A DNA stretch of 64,000 nt. Origin: Kitasatospora sp. NBC_00374 (lineage in GTDB: Bacteria; Actinomycetota; Actinomycetes; Streptomycetales; Streptomycetaceae). The stretch lies in NCBI RefSeq assembly GCF_041434935.1, contig NZ_CP107964.1, positions 4,757,001-4,821,000 on the forward strand, given 5' to 3'. Below the pieces are notes generated by a model that saw only the letters and a program-made list of their open reading frames with translations, was not told where the DNA came from and did not search any database. Shown here one piece after another: positions 25,421-34,356 of the stretch (the stretch's first letter is position 1; each line of letters starts with the position of its first letter). The translations under genes and the position numbers were made by a program.

Positions 25421-25642
25421 ATGAGCACCGTACACATCACGGCGCCCCGGGCCGCGGCCTCCGCCCCCCGGGCGCGTACTTCCAAGAACTCCGTCCCCGG
25501 TCCCCGGGTCGCCGCCGGCGCGACCTCGGCGACCGGCCCCCGCCGCCACGGACCGATGACCACGGCCGTCCGCAACGTCGGCATCCTGCTCGACACCGCC
25601 GCCCGCGTGGTCTTCCTCGGGCGGGACGGCGTCAGGCTCTGA
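25421..25642 (+). CDS. Small basic conserved protein
   Basis: 73 aa, no enzymatic motif. Low-complexity Ala/Pro/Arg N-terminal half, then the better-defined C-terminal block MTTAVRNVGILLDTAARVVFLG ending in RDGVRL. Such short proteins are widespread in streptomycetes without assigned function. The conserved end suggests it is real. GGAAGG precedes the ATG unusually closely; GTG 25412 is the alternative start. Confidence 0.5.
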   Translation: MSTVHITAPRAAASAPRARTSKNSVPGPRVAAGATSATGPRRHGPMTTAVRNVGILLDTAARVVFLGRDGVRL

Positions 25643-25701
25643 GCCGACCGCCGACCGCCGACCGTCCACGGCCGACCCCCTCGGGCGGCCGGCCCGACCG
25701 G

Positions 25702-27336
25702 CTACACGTCGTCGGCGTCGATGATCCGGTAGGCGTAGCCCTGCTCGGCCAGGAACCGCTGCCGGTGCGCCGCGAAGTCCTGGTCGACGGTGTCCCGGGC
25801 GACCACCGAGTAGAAGTGCGCCGAGTGCCCGTCCGCCTTGGGGCGCAGCACCCGGCCGAGGCGCTGGGCCTCCTCCTGGCGGGAGCCGAACGTGCCCGAG
25901 ACCTGGATCGCCACCGTGGCCTCCGGCAGGTCGATCGAGAAGTTGGCGACCTTGGAGACCACCAGCACGCTGATCTCCTTGGTCCGGAAGGCCTCGAACA
26001 GCTTCTCCCGCTGGGCGTTGCTGGTCTCGCCCTTGATCACGGGGGCGTTCAGCACCTCGCCCAGCTCGTCCAGCTGGTCGATGTACTGCCCGATGACCAG
26101 GGTCTGGTCACCGGCGTGCTTGCGGACCAGCGACTCCACCACCCGGCGCTTGGTCGCGGTGGTCGAGCAGTAGCGGTACTTCTCCTCCGGCTCGGCGGTC
26201 GCGTAGGTCAGCCGCTCCGAGTCGGAGAGGGTCACCCGCACCTCGCAGCAGTCGGCCGGGGCGATGTAGCCCTGCGCCTCGATCTCCTTCCACGGGGCGT
26301 CGAAGCGCTTCGGGCCGATCAGGGAGAAGACATCGCCCTCGCGGCCGTCCTCGCGCACCAGGGTCGCCGTCAGGCCGAGCCGGCGGCGGGCCTGCAGGTC
26401 GGCGGTGAACTTGAAGACCGGCGCGGGCAGCAGGTGCACCTCGTCGTAGACCACCAGGCCCCAGTTCCGGGCGTCGAACAGCTCCAGGTGCGCGTACACG
26501 CCCTTCCGCTTGGTCGTCATCACCTGGTACGTGGCGATGGTGACCGGGCGGATCTCCTTGCGGGTGCCGCTGTACTCGCCGATCTCGTCCTCGGTCAGCG
26601 AGGTCCGCTTCACCAGCTCGTGCTTCCACTGCCGGGCCGAGACGGTGTTGGTGACCAGGATCAGCGTCGTCGACTTGGCCTCGGCCATCGCCGCGGCGCC
26701 GACCAGCGTCTTGCCGGCGCCGCAGGGCAGCACCACCACCCCGCTGCCGCCGTGCCAGAAGCCCTCCACGGCCTGCTGCTGGTACGGACGCAGGTGCCAG
26801 CCGTCCTGGTCCAGCTCGATCGGGTGCGCCTCGCCGTCCACGTACCCGGCGTGGTCCTCGGCCGGCCAGCCGAGCTTGAGCAGGACCTGCTTGATCTGGC
26901 CGCGCTCGGAGGGGTGAACCGCCACGGTGTCCGGGTCGAGCCGGGCGCCGACCAGCGGGGCGATCTTCTTGGAGCGCAGCACCTCCTCCAGTACCGGGCG
27001 GTCGGTGGTGGACAGCACCAGCCCGTGCACCGGGTGCTTCTGCAGCTGGAGCCGGCCGTAGCGACCCATGGTGTCGGCCACGTCCACCAGCAGCGCGTGC
27101 GGCACGGGGTAACGGGAGTAGGTCACCAGCGCGTCCACCACCTGCTCGGCGTCGTGGCCGGCCGCACGGGCGTTCCACAGACCGAGCGGGGTCACCCGGT
27201 AGGTGTGGATGTGCTCGGGCGCCCGCTCCAGCTCGGCGAACGGGGCGATGGCACGGCGGCAGTCGGCGGCCTTGGGGTGGTCGATCTCCAACAGCAGCGT
27301 CTTGTCGCTCTGGACGATCAGCGGTCCGTCGTTCAC
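25702..27336 (-). CDS. XPB/Ssl2-type DNA repair helicase
   Basis: 544 aa superfamily 2 helicase. An N-terminal damage-recognition-like domain (about 60-175) precedes LRPYQQQAVEGFWHGG (Q-like), Walker A LPCGAGKT (203-210), DEVH box VVYDEVHLLPAP (296-307) and the XPB hallmark RED motif (RED 328-330) in GLTATLVREDG. C-terminal motifs are VIGQYIDQLDELG and QRLGRVLRPKADGHS. Homologues unwind DNA 3'-5' in eukaryotic TFIIH; in actinobacteria the enzyme is common but its repair role is not settled. GTG 27336 follows GGAGGG at 8 bases. The neighbouring WYL/helicase-C protein is a recurrent partner. Confidence 0.92.
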   Translation of the reverse strand: MNDGPLIVQSDKTLLLEIDHPKAADCRRAIAPFAELERAPEHIHTYRVTPLGLWNARAAGHDAEQVVDALVTYSRYPVPHALLVDVADTMGRYGRLQLQKHPVHGLVLSTTDRPVLEEVLRSKKIAPLVGARLDPDTVAVHPSERGQIKQVLLKLGWPAEDHAGYVDGEAHPIELDQDGWHLRPYQQQAVEGFWHGGSGVVVLPCGAGKTLVGAAAMAEAKSTTLILVTNTVSARQWKHELVKRTSLTEDEIGEYSGTRKEIRPVTIATYQVMTTKRKGVYAHLELFDARNWGLVVYDEVHLLPAPVFKFTADLQARRRLGLTATLVREDGREGDVFSLIGPKRFDAPWKEIEAQGYIAPADCCEVRVTLSDSERLTYATAEPEEKYRYCSTTATKRRVVESLVRKHAGDQTLVIGQYIDQLDELGEVLNAPVIKGETSNAQREKLFEAFRTKEISVLVVSKVANFSIDLPEATVAIQVSGTFGSRQEEAQRLGRVLRPKADGHSAHFYSVVARDTVDQDFAAHRQRFLAEQGYAYRIIDADDV

Positions 27337-27432
27337 GCGGGGAGCCCTCCGGTGGTGTGTCGCAGACCTTCCATTGTCCCGCACTCGGGTGGAGCCGGGT
27401 GACCGGATGGCCACAGGCTCGTTGAGCAGCCC

Positions 27433-27711
27433 ATGAACAAGCGCAACCGCTTCCTGGCCGGCCTCGCCCTCTCCGGCGCCGCCCTCGCCACCGCCGTCGG
27501 TGCGACCCCGGCGCAGGCCGCTCCTACCCCGGGCCTCGACCAGGTCGCGGACATCGGCCAGCCCGGTGGGCTGTTCGGCACCGCGGCCTTCACCGTCACC
27601 GGGCTGCTGACCGGGGTCGAGCCCAAGATGCCCGACCCGCAGGCGATCGTCGACGAGGCGAAGAAGCAGAAGCAGGAGCAGGACGCCCAGCAGGCCCCGC
27701 AGCAGCACTGA
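27433..27711 (+). CDS. Small secreted protein
   Basis: 92 aa with a clean signal peptide: NKRNRF, hydrophobic core FLAGLALSGAALATAVGA and cleavage after AQA (about residue 30). The mature part is about 62 residues with LFGTAAFTVTGLLTGVEP and a very Gln/Lys-rich tail (KKQKQEQDAQQAPQQ). Exported small protein of unknown function, perhaps envelope-associated. No strong ribosome binding site precedes the ATG. Divergent from the XPB gene. Confidence 0.7.
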   Translation: MNKRNRFLAGLALSGAALATAVGATPAQAAPTPGLDQVADIGQPGGLFGTAAFTVTGLLTGVEPKMPDPQAIVDEAKKQKQEQDAQQAPQQH

Positions 27712-27730
27712 GCACCGCCAGGCCGGTGTC

Positions 27731-28447
27731 TCAGCCGGTGAGCCAGACATAGGCCGCGAAGCGGCCGGTGTTCTGCTCCCGGCGGTGCGAGAACAGGTCC
27801 GGGACCTCCATGGTGCACCGGTCGTCGTGCCGGATTCCGGTCACCCCGGCGCGGGTGAGCTGGGCGGTGATCCCCGCCCGGACGTCCAGCGCCGGGGTGT
27901 CCCGGCGGGTGGTGGACCACAGTTCCGGCAGGTCGGCGCAGGCCTCCTCGCGCATCGACTCCGGTACCTCGTAGCACCGGCCGCAGGCCAGCGGGCCGAT
28001 CAGGGCCACCAGGTCGGCCGGGTCGCTGCCGCGTTCCGTCATGGCCGCGACCAGGGCGGGCACCACGCCCGACACGGTGCCGACCCGCCCCGAGTGGGCC
28101 GCGCCGACCAGCCGGCCGACCGGGTCGGCCACCAGGACGGGCGCGCAGTCGGCGGCCAGTGCCGCCAGGGCCAGCCCGGGCCGGTCGGTGAACACCCCGT
28201 CGAGCGGCGGCGCGTCCGCCCCGAACGGCTCGGTGACATACCGGACGTCGGCGCTGTGCACCTGCTTCATGAACACCACGCGGGCCGGGTCCAGGCCGAG
28301 TTCACGGGCGGTCAGTTCGCGGTTGCGCCGGACGGCGGCCGGGTCGTCCCGGGTGGTCCCGCCCAGGTTGCGGCTGTCGAACGGTGCGGCGCTGACCCCG
28401 CCGTGGCGGTCGGCGACGGCGTACCGGATGCCGGGTGCGAGTTCCAT
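27731..28447 (-). CDS. pgeF: Multicopper polyphenol oxidase/PgeF-family (YfiH/YlmD) protein
   Basis: 238 aa. Family signatures SRNLGGTTRDDPAAVRRNR, VVFMKQVHSADV (first zinc His), ALAADCAPVLVADP (Cys), VGAAHSGRVGT (second His), IGPLACGRCYEV and CTMEVPDLFSHRREQNTGRF at the end. Members hydrolyse purine nucleosides or trim UDP-MurNAc-L-Ser peptides in E. coli. Co-directional with and 41 bases downstream of the large WYL protein, so the two form an operon. Confidence 0.9.
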   Translation of the reverse strand: MELAPGIRYAVADRHGGVSAAPFDSRNLGGTTRDDPAAVRRNRELTARELGLDPARVVFMKQVHSADVRYVTEPFGADAPPLDGVFTDRPGLALAALAADCAPVLVADPVGRLVGAAHSGRVGTVSGVVPALVAAMTERGSDPADLVALIGPLACGRCYEVPESMREEACADLPELWSTTRRDTPALDVRAGITAQLTRAGVTGIRHDDRCTMEVPDLFSHRREQNTGRFAAYVWLTG

Positions 28448-28488
28448 CGGAGTCCCCCTGTGGGTAGGTGGTGCGGCTGGTCCGGCGG

Positions 28489-31014
28489 TCAGTCCTCGTC
28501 GACCTCGGCGACGCCGGTGATCCGGTGCAGGGCGAAGGTGCGGACCTCGTCCGAGAGATGGTCGTACGCGGTGACGAAGCCGCCCTCGACCTTGACCGGG
28601 TCGACCACCCGCTGCGAGGACAGCCCCTCCGCGTTGATGTACCCGATCCACATCCGTTCACCGAGCAGCACGGCCGTCTGCAGCGCGGCCAGGGTGTCGG
28701 CGGCGGCGCTGCGCGGCAGGTGGCGCAGGTCGGTGCGGGCGGGGCCGTTCTGCTGCACGCTGGCGGCCGGGCCGGCCACCGTCTCCCGGCGTACCGCGGT
28801 GGCGGCCCGGTCGCCGGCCCGGATCGCCTTGAGCGCGGCGGCGAGCAGCACCTCGTCGGGTTGCGGCGGGCCGTCCGGTACGGGGGTGGGAGGCGTCCGG
28901 GGCAGGGTGCGGTGGCTGTCCGGTCGGGTGATCACGACGTCGCCCTCGGCGGACTCGGCGACCGGCGCGTACCCCATCTGCCGGACCACCGAGAGCAGGG
29001 TCTCCGGGCCGGCCTGGGCGGCCAGCACGGTCGGGGCCAGCAGCCGCAGCCGCAGTTCGGCCGCCCGGCGGTCGGCCAGCACCTCGGCGAGCAGGGCCGG
29101 GTCGTCGCAGCGCAGGTACGAGGAGGCCGCGCCGACCCGCAGCACGCCGTGCCGGCGGGCCACGTCGTCGATCAGGTAGCTGAGCGGCTGGGGCACCGGC
29201 GTACGGGAGTGCTGCGCGAGGAAGGTGTGCAGGTCGGCGGCGCTGCGGCCGGCGTCCAGCGCGCGGCGCACCGATTCGGGGGTGAAGCGGTAGACGGTGG
29301 CGCCGCCCTTGGACTCGACGTCCGCGCACAGGGCGAGTGCCTGGGCGAGCGGGGTCAGCAGCGGGCCGGGGGCGACGGCCGTCAGGTCGGGCTGCAGGAT
29401 GACGTGGTCCAGCGGCCGCGGCAGCAGCGGGTCGAGCAGCGGTACGGGGTCGGCGCCGGTCAGCAGGGCGCGGGCCGGGCCGGCCAGCGCGCCGCGGCCG
29501 GTGACGCCGAGCAGTTCGGCCTCGCCCAGGGTCCACTCGGTGAGGTGGTCGCGCAGGTCGCGGCCGTCGGGGCCGGTCGGCCCGCCGCGCAGCGGACGCT
29601 GCCAGCGGAGCACGGGCAGCAGCGTCTCGGCGCCGGCCACCGAGCCGGGCGGCAGGTCGGCGAGCAGCCCCAGGGCGGCGCGGCGGACCAGCGGGGCGAG
29701 GGTGCGGTCCAGTTCGGGGCCGAGGGCGGCCCGGGTCTTGCCCTTGCCGTCGGGGCTGCCGGTCAGTGCGGCGACCCGGGTGGCGGTGAGCCAGCCGCGG
29801 GAGAGCTGTGCCCAGCGGTCGGCGGTGGGCTGCTGCAGCCAGAGGTCGTAGCCGGGGGTGGGAGCCCAGCGTTCGTCGGCCTCACCGTCCGGGGCGAGCA
29901 GGCCCGCGGTGTAGGCGAGTTCCAGCCAGAACGCGGCGACGGGCTCGGGGCACTCCAGGATCAGTGCGGCCCGCTTGAGGTCGCGGACGCCGAGTCCGCC
30001 GGCCCGCAGGGTGGCGGGCGGCTGCAGGCCCCAGGCGTCCAGCAGTTCCTCGACGGTGCGGACGGCGGTGTACGCCTGGCCGGCCGCGGCGCTGTCCACA
30101 GCCTGTGGATCGCGGGTGGCGGTGGCGGTGAGGGCGGGCGGAGCGGCTTCCACCGAGCGGTGGCTGCGGCCGCCCCGCAGGTGGAGCGCGAGTTCGCGGG
30201 GCAGCACCACGGAACCGGCGCTGGACGGCAGCAGCAGCCCGCGCGCGAGCAGCCACTCGACCGGGCTGCGGACCTCGTCGACGGTGACCGGCCGCGCCGC
30301 GTCCGGGACGGTGCCGGTGGGCGGGCCCCAGACCAGGCGTTCCAACAGGGCCAGGGCGGGTTCGGGTGCTCCGGCGAGCAGCGCGGCGCAGCGCTTGCGG
30401 TCGGCGAGCAGGCCGGCCAGGGCGGCGATGGCGGTGACCGGGTCGGCGGTCGGCGGGAGGCCGGCGCCGGCCAGCAGCTGCTGGAGCCGGGCGGGGGACA
30501 TGCCGACGGTCGCCTCGGCCAGCGTCGGGCCGAGGCCGGTCCGGCCGGGGTTCGCGGCGCTCGGGGTGAGCGCCTCGCGGACGGCGATCACCAGCCGCAG
30601 GGCGGAGTCCGGGCCCCAGACCAGCGCCTGCTCGCGCAACTCGGCGAGGGCCGCGGGCAGGGCGGCGGCGACGGCCTCCCGGTCGACCGGATCGGCCGCC
30701 GGGTGCGGCTTCACCCGGGCCGGGCCGGTCAGCAGGGTGCGGACGGCCGTGTCCGGGCCGCCGTCGGGCAGCGCGGCCAGCGCCTCCGCGACCTGCAGGG
30801 TGAACCGGTCGAGGCGCTCCAGGGCGCGCAGGGCCGAGGCCCGGCTGGAGAGCCGGGCGGCCAGCTGGGTCAGGTCGCCGGGGACCGGGTTGAGCAGATC
30901 GGGCCGCGCGCGCAGCAGGCCGGTGAGCGCCTGGTCGCTCCGGGCGCGGAGCTCCTCGGCGAGCGTGCGGGGGGCGGCCCGGCCGGGGCGCGACCCGCTC
31001 TGCGTGGTGGTCAT
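28489..31014 (-). CDS. Large helicase-C-like protein with C-terminal WYL-like domain
   Basis: 841 aa, mostly helical and rich in Ala/Leu/Arg, no Walker motifs. The middle (about 370-700) resembles the XPB/Ssl2-like helicase family C-terminal domain (Helicase_C_3): HVILQPDLTAVAPGPLLTPL, TVYRFTPESVRRALDAG and YLIDDVARRHG. The extreme C-terminus MWIGYINAEGLSSQRVVDP and AYDHLSDEVRTFALHRITGV is a WYL-like sensor fold that binds nucleic-acid or nucleotide ligands in transcription and defence regulators. ATG 31014 chosen over an upstream frame. Separated from XPB only by pgeF and a small gene, so a physical or functional partnership is plausible. Confidence 0.8.
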   Translation of the reverse strand: MTTTQSGSRPGRAAPRTLAEELRARSDQALTGLLRARPDLLNPVPGDLTQLAARLSSRASALRALERLDRFTLQVAEALAALPDGGPDTAVRTLLTGPARVKPHPAADPVDREAVAAALPAALAELREQALVWGPDSALRLVIAVREALTPSAANPGRTGLGPTLAEATVGMSPARLQQLLAGAGLPPTADPVTAIAALAGLLADRKRCAALLAGAPEPALALLERLVWGPPTGTVPDAARPVTVDEVRSPVEWLLARGLLLPSSAGSVVLPRELALHLRGGRSHRSVEAAPPALTATATRDPQAVDSAAAGQAYTAVRTVEELLDAWGLQPPATLRAGGLGVRDLKRAALILECPEPVAAFWLELAYTAGLLAPDGEADERWAPTPGYDLWLQQPTADRWAQLSRGWLTATRVAALTGSPDGKGKTRAALGPELDRTLAPLVRRAALGLLADLPPGSVAGAETLLPVLRWQRPLRGGPTGPDGRDLRDHLTEWTLGEAELLGVTGRGALAGPARALLTGADPVPLLDPLLPRPLDHVILQPDLTAVAPGPLLTPLAQALALCADVESKGGATVYRFTPESVRRALDAGRSAADLHTFLAQHSRTPVPQPLSYLIDDVARRHGVLRVGAASSYLRCDDPALLAEVLADRRAAELRLRLLAPTVLAAQAGPETLLSVVRQMGYAPVAESAEGDVVITRPDSHRTLPRTPPTPVPDGPPQPDEVLLAAALKAIRAGDRAATAVRRETVAGPAASVQQNGPARTDLRHLPRSAAADTLAALQTAVLLGERMWIGYINAEGLSSQRVVDPVKVEGGFVTAYDHLSDEVRTFALHRITGVAEVDED

Positions 31015-31214
31015 CCGACCCAGGTTAGTCGGCCCGGGCCGAGGGAGGGCAAGGGGCGAACGGCGGATCCCGGCGCAAGGTCCGGGCGCGGCCGCGGGCA
31101 CGCAGCGTCCGGTCGGGGCGCGAGGGGGCGAACTTCTCGCTTGGGGCGGGCGGCAGTGGGTACCGTCAGCGCAGGTGAGCCGTGCGGTGCGGTGCGATGC
31201 GGGGTGGCGGGGCG

Positions 31215-32045
31215 ATGGCGGACAGTCCTACGGGCGGCGAGTGGTGGCGGGTCGGCGGGCGGGTGCTGGGTGCCGGCCCCGGGGACGGGGGAGCCCGGTC
31301 CGAGGAGAGCGTGTACGCGGCCGAGGTGCCGGCCGCTCCGGCGCAGCCTCCGGCGTCGTCGGCTCCGCAGTCGCAGTCGCGGTCGGACCTGTCGAAGTCG
31401 GACCTGTCGAAGTCGGAGGTGCCGAGGTCGGAGGTGCCGCTGTGGGACCGGCCGCTCACCGTTCCCGGCGCGGAGCCCGGTCGGCGGTCCGGTGGCGAGG
31501 ACGTCACGGCGAGGTTCCCCGGCTGGGACACGGTCAGGTTCTATCCGTTCGAGGAGCCGGCGCCCGCGCCGGCCGTACCGGAGCCGCGGGAGGGCCAGGA
31601 GGGTGCGGAGCCGGGCGCCCAGGTGCCGGGTGCCCTGGTGCCGGAGGCCGCCGCGGACGCTCCGGTGCCGCTGGTGCGGCCCGGGCTGCTGGCCGGGCGG
31701 CGGCCGGCGCCGCTGCTGCTGGTCGCCGCACTGGCGCTGCTGACGGGGGCGTACAGCGGGGTGCTGCTGGCGATGCTGGGCGGCTGGGGGGCCGCGTACC
31801 TGTCCCGGGGGATCGGCGACTTCACCAAGAAGTTCGCGGTGCTGGGGATCCCGATGATCTGCATGACCGGGGCGACGGTCTGGTTCTGGGGCCGGGCGCA
31901 GGGCCGCTGGGGCACGCCGGTGAGTGCGGGGACACCGATGGGTGAGATGACCTGGTCGGCGGCGCCGGGGGTGCTGCGGGTCGCCGCGGTGCTGACGGCG
32001 CTGTTCCTGCTGGCCGTGACGCTGCGGCGGCGCCGGGAGTCGTGA
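31215..32045 (+). CDS. Two-helix membrane protein with proline-rich cytoplasmic region
   Basis: 276 aa. A long acidic, Pro/Ala-rich N-terminal region (about 1-155) includes the repeated SDLSK/SEVPR units, followed by TVRFYPFEEPAPAPAVPEP. Then hydrophobic helices: APLLLVAALALLTGAYSGVL, a middle segment MICMTGATVWFWG and VAAVLTALFLLAVTL. Family not recognised; similar streptomycete proteins are uncharacterised. The start is uncertain: GTG 31182 and ATG 31197 also lie in frame. Confidence 0.65.
   Translation: MADSPTGGEWWRVGGRVLGAGPGDGGARSEESVYAAEVPAAPAQPPASSAPQSQSRSDLSKSDLSKSEVPRSEVPLWDRPLTVPGAEPGRRSGGEDVTARFPGWDTVRFYPFEEPAPAPAVPEPREGQEGAEPGAQVPGALVPEAAADAPVPLVRPGLLAGRRPAPLLLVAALALLTGAYSGVLLAMLGGWGAAYLSRGIGDFTKKFAVLGIPMICMTGATVWFWGRAQGRWGTPVSAGTPMGEMTWSAAPGVLRVAAVLTALFLLAVTLRRRRES
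31383..31442. repeat. Four 15-bp tandem repeats inside a coding sequence
   Basis: Two identical units TCGGACCTGTCGAAG, then TCGGAGGTGCCGAGG and TCGGAGGTGCCGCTG. They encode SDLSK, SDLSK, SEVPR, SEVPL. In-frame unit length means copy-number change would not break the gene. Confidence 0.85.
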
Positions 32046-32273
32046 GGCGGGGCGGTCCTGCGGTCGGTCAGCTCGGCCGGTCAGGACGGGCAGGTCGATC
32101 GGCCGGGTCGATCGGTCCGAGGCCGCTGCGCGCCCGCTGGACCGGCAAGCGGTCGACCGGTGCCCGGCCCGGCCCGGACGTGCCCGATCCGTCCGCGTCC
32201 GACGCCGCAGGGCCCGAGCCGGATGCGCGCGAGCGCGGGGCGCGGTGACGTCACGTCAGGAACCGTCGGAGCG

Positions 32274-33140
32274 TCAGGCCGGGCGCACGGCCGTCGTGTA
32301 GCGGATCGTGGTGCGGCGGGTCAGGCTGCCGTCGGGCCCGGTCAGGGGCGCCAGCGCGGCGAAGGCGGCCCGGCGGGCCTCGGGGCGGCGCTCGGGCGGG
32401 ACGGCCTCCAGGGTGGCCCGGCGCCCGCTCGCCCACAGCGCGTCCCACCAGGCCTGCGGATTTGCGTAGTGGGTGACGGAGTCCCGTTCGACGGTGCGGA
32501 CGGTGGTGAAGCCGGCGGCCCGCAGCAGCCCGGCGGCCCCCTCCGCGTCCCGGGCCAGCGAGTTCGGGCCGGCCGAGCGGCCGCGCCCGTCGACCGCCCC
32601 CGACCCTGTCGCCGGCCGCGGTCCGGCGGCGAAGGCGGTGAGCGCCGCCGAGGGCTCGGCCCAGCGGGGGTCCTCCTCCGCGCCGAAGGTGGTGTAGCCG
32701 AACACCCCGCCCGGGGTCAGCAGCCGGTGGGCGGCGGCGAGGGCGGTGGCCGGGTCGGGGGTGTGGATGACGGCGAACGAGGAGAGGACGGCGTCGAACG
32801 AGCCGTCCGGGAAGTCCGGCCGCTCGGCGTCGCCGAGCCGTACGGCGACCTGGGGCAGCCCGCGTGCGGCGGCGTCCGCCGCGGTGCACCGGACCATCCC
32901 GGGCGCCAGGTCGATCCCGACCGCCGTCCCCCGCGGGCCGACGGCGGCGGCCGCCGCGAACAGCACCGCACCCCGGCCGCAGCCGAGGTCGAGCACCCGG
33001 TGGCCCGCGTCCGGCCCGGCCAGGGCGACCAGCCGCGCGCCGACCGGATTGAAGAAGGACCCGTTGTGCGCCTCGTACTCCTCGGCGACGAGGGAGAAGG
33101 TCCGGGCGAGTTCGGCCTTGCGCCGCTGGGCGTCCGACAT
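32274..33140 (-). CDS. Class I SAM-dependent methyltransferase
   Basis: 288 aa. Rossmann-fold methyltransferase: AEEYEAHNGSFFNPVGARLV, motif I RVLDLGCGRGAVLF, motif II-like VGIDLAPGMVRC, motif IV SFDAVLSSFAVIHTPDP and LTPGGVFGYTTFG. Resembles UbiE/MenG-type and antibiotic-tailoring enzymes; the substrate cannot be told. ATG 33140 begins the conserved part. Confidence 0.82.
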   Translation of the reverse strand: MSDAQRRKAELARTFSLVAEEYEAHNGSFFNPVGARLVALAGPDAGHRVLDLGCGRGAVLFAAAAAVGPRGTAVGIDLAPGMVRCTAADAAARGLPQVAVRLGDAERPDFPDGSFDAVLSSFAVIHTPDPATALAAAHRLLTPGGVFGYTTFGAEEDPRWAEPSAALTAFAAGPRPATGSGAVDGRGRSAGPNSLARDAEGAAGLLRAAGFTTVRTVERDSVTHYANPQAWWDALWASGRRATLEAVPPERRPEARRAAFAALAPLTGPDGSLTRRTTIRYTTAVRPA

Positions 33141-33207
33141 GCGGCCATGGTCGCCCCGGGCCCGACCGCGGGGCAAGAGCGGCCCGGGGACGCGGCGGCC
33201 CCGGCGG

Positions 33208-34194
33208 TCAGCCGCCCAGGGCGCGTTGGAGCTCGGCGATGACCAGGTTGGCGCCGGTGTAGCCGATGCCCTCGAACCACAGCTGGTCCTCGACCGGGAA
33301 CGCCCGGTGAGCCTTCACGGCGCCGAGCGCCTGCCAGGCGGGGTGGGCCAGGACGGCCGCGGCGCCGGACCGCTCCGGATCGCCGTAGGTCGCGTGGAAG
33401 AGGTAGTCGGCGTCGGCCTGGGCGAGCTGCTCGACGGTGACCTCGGTCTCGAAGCGGTCGACGTTCTGCGCGTCCGGCCGCCCGAGTTGAAGGTCGCTGA
33501 GCAGGGTGCCGATGAAGCTGGGCTTCCCGGCCATCCGGATGCCGGGGGAGCCCTCGACGAAGCGCAGCACGCTGATCCGCCGGCCGCCCGAGCCGGCCGC
33601 GGCGATCGCCTGAACGGCCTGGACGACGTGCCGGTTGTAGGCGCCGACCACGGCCGCGGCCTGCTCCCGGCGGCCCAGGGCGGCGGCGTGCAGCTGGAAG
33701 TTGTCCTTCCACGGGTAGCCGGCGGCGTGGGTGAGGACGGTGGGCGCGAGGCGGCTCAGGGCGTCGTAGCGGGCGCCGTCCCGGCCCCGGTTGCCGAGGA
33801 TCACCTGCGGGTCCAGGCCGACCATCCGGACCAGGTCGGGGTTGCCGATGTCGCCGACCTCGGTGACCTCGGCCAGCCGGGACGCGGGCCAGTAGTCCGG
33901 CAGACCGGCGTCGAGGGGGGCCTTGGCGGCGCCCACCGGGGTGATGCCCAGGGTCATCGCCGAGTCCAGTTCGGCGGTGTCCAGGGCGATCACCCGGATC
34001 GGCCCGCCGGGCACCACGACCGGCCCGGTGGCGGCCGTCACGGTGGCGCTGGGCGTCGGTACGGGGATCGGGCTCCCGGTGCCGTCGGCGGGCGGCGCCA
34101 GCCTCGGGCCGCCGGTGCCCAGGCCGGTGCAGCCGGTCAGCAGTGCGGCGCCCAGCCCGGTCAGCGCGGTGCGGCGGGACAGCTGGTGCGGCAC
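33208..34194 (-). CDS. Iron-siderophore-type ABC substrate-binding lipoprotein
   Basis: 328 aa. Tat-like start SRRTALTGLGAALLTGC with lipobox LTGC (Cys22), then a Pro/Thr-rich linker. The helical-backbone FepB/BtuF-type domain is recognisable: RVIALDTAELDSAMTLGITP, VTEVGDIGNPDLVRMVGLDP, VILGNRGRDGARYDALSRLA, ISVLRFVEGSPGIRMAGKPS and ADYLFHATYGD. Captures ferric siderophore. No permease or ATPase gene lies nearby, so it would feed a transporter encoded elsewhere. GTG start. Confidence 0.85.
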   Translation of the reverse strand: MPHQLSRRTALTGLGAALLTGCTGLGTGGPRLAPPADGTGSPIPVPTPSATVTAATGPVVVPGGPIRVIALDTAELDSAMTLGITPVGAAKAPLDAGLPDYWPASRLAEVTEVGDIGNPDLVRMVGLDPQVILGNRGRDGARYDALSRLAPTVLTHAAGYPWKDNFQLHAAALGRREQAAAVVGAYNRHVVQAVQAIAAAGSGGRRISVLRFVEGSPGIRMAGKPSFIGTLLSDLQLGRPDAQNVDRFETEVTVEQLAQADADYLFHATYGDPERSGAAAVLAHPAWQALGAVKAHRAFPVEDQLWFEGIGYTGANLVIAELQRALGG

Positions 34195-34356
34195 GCTCGG
34201 ACCTCCGGATCACGCTCGGTTGCCAGCGATTATGTCCGATTTGCCCGCGAAGATGTGGACCTGGCGAGGTAGCGCGCGAGCCACGGCGGACGGGCCTCCC
34301 CGGGTCCCGTCCGGGCCCGCGCCCGGGTCCCGTCGGACGGGCCCTAGGCTGACGGT

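Noticed and set aside
32042..32248. A 68-codon frame starting in a GTGA overlap after the two-helix membrane protein
   Set aside because: Low-complexity Arg/Gly/Pro sequence without a motif; overlap could be chance. Left as unsupported, although a small coupled gene cannot be excluded.
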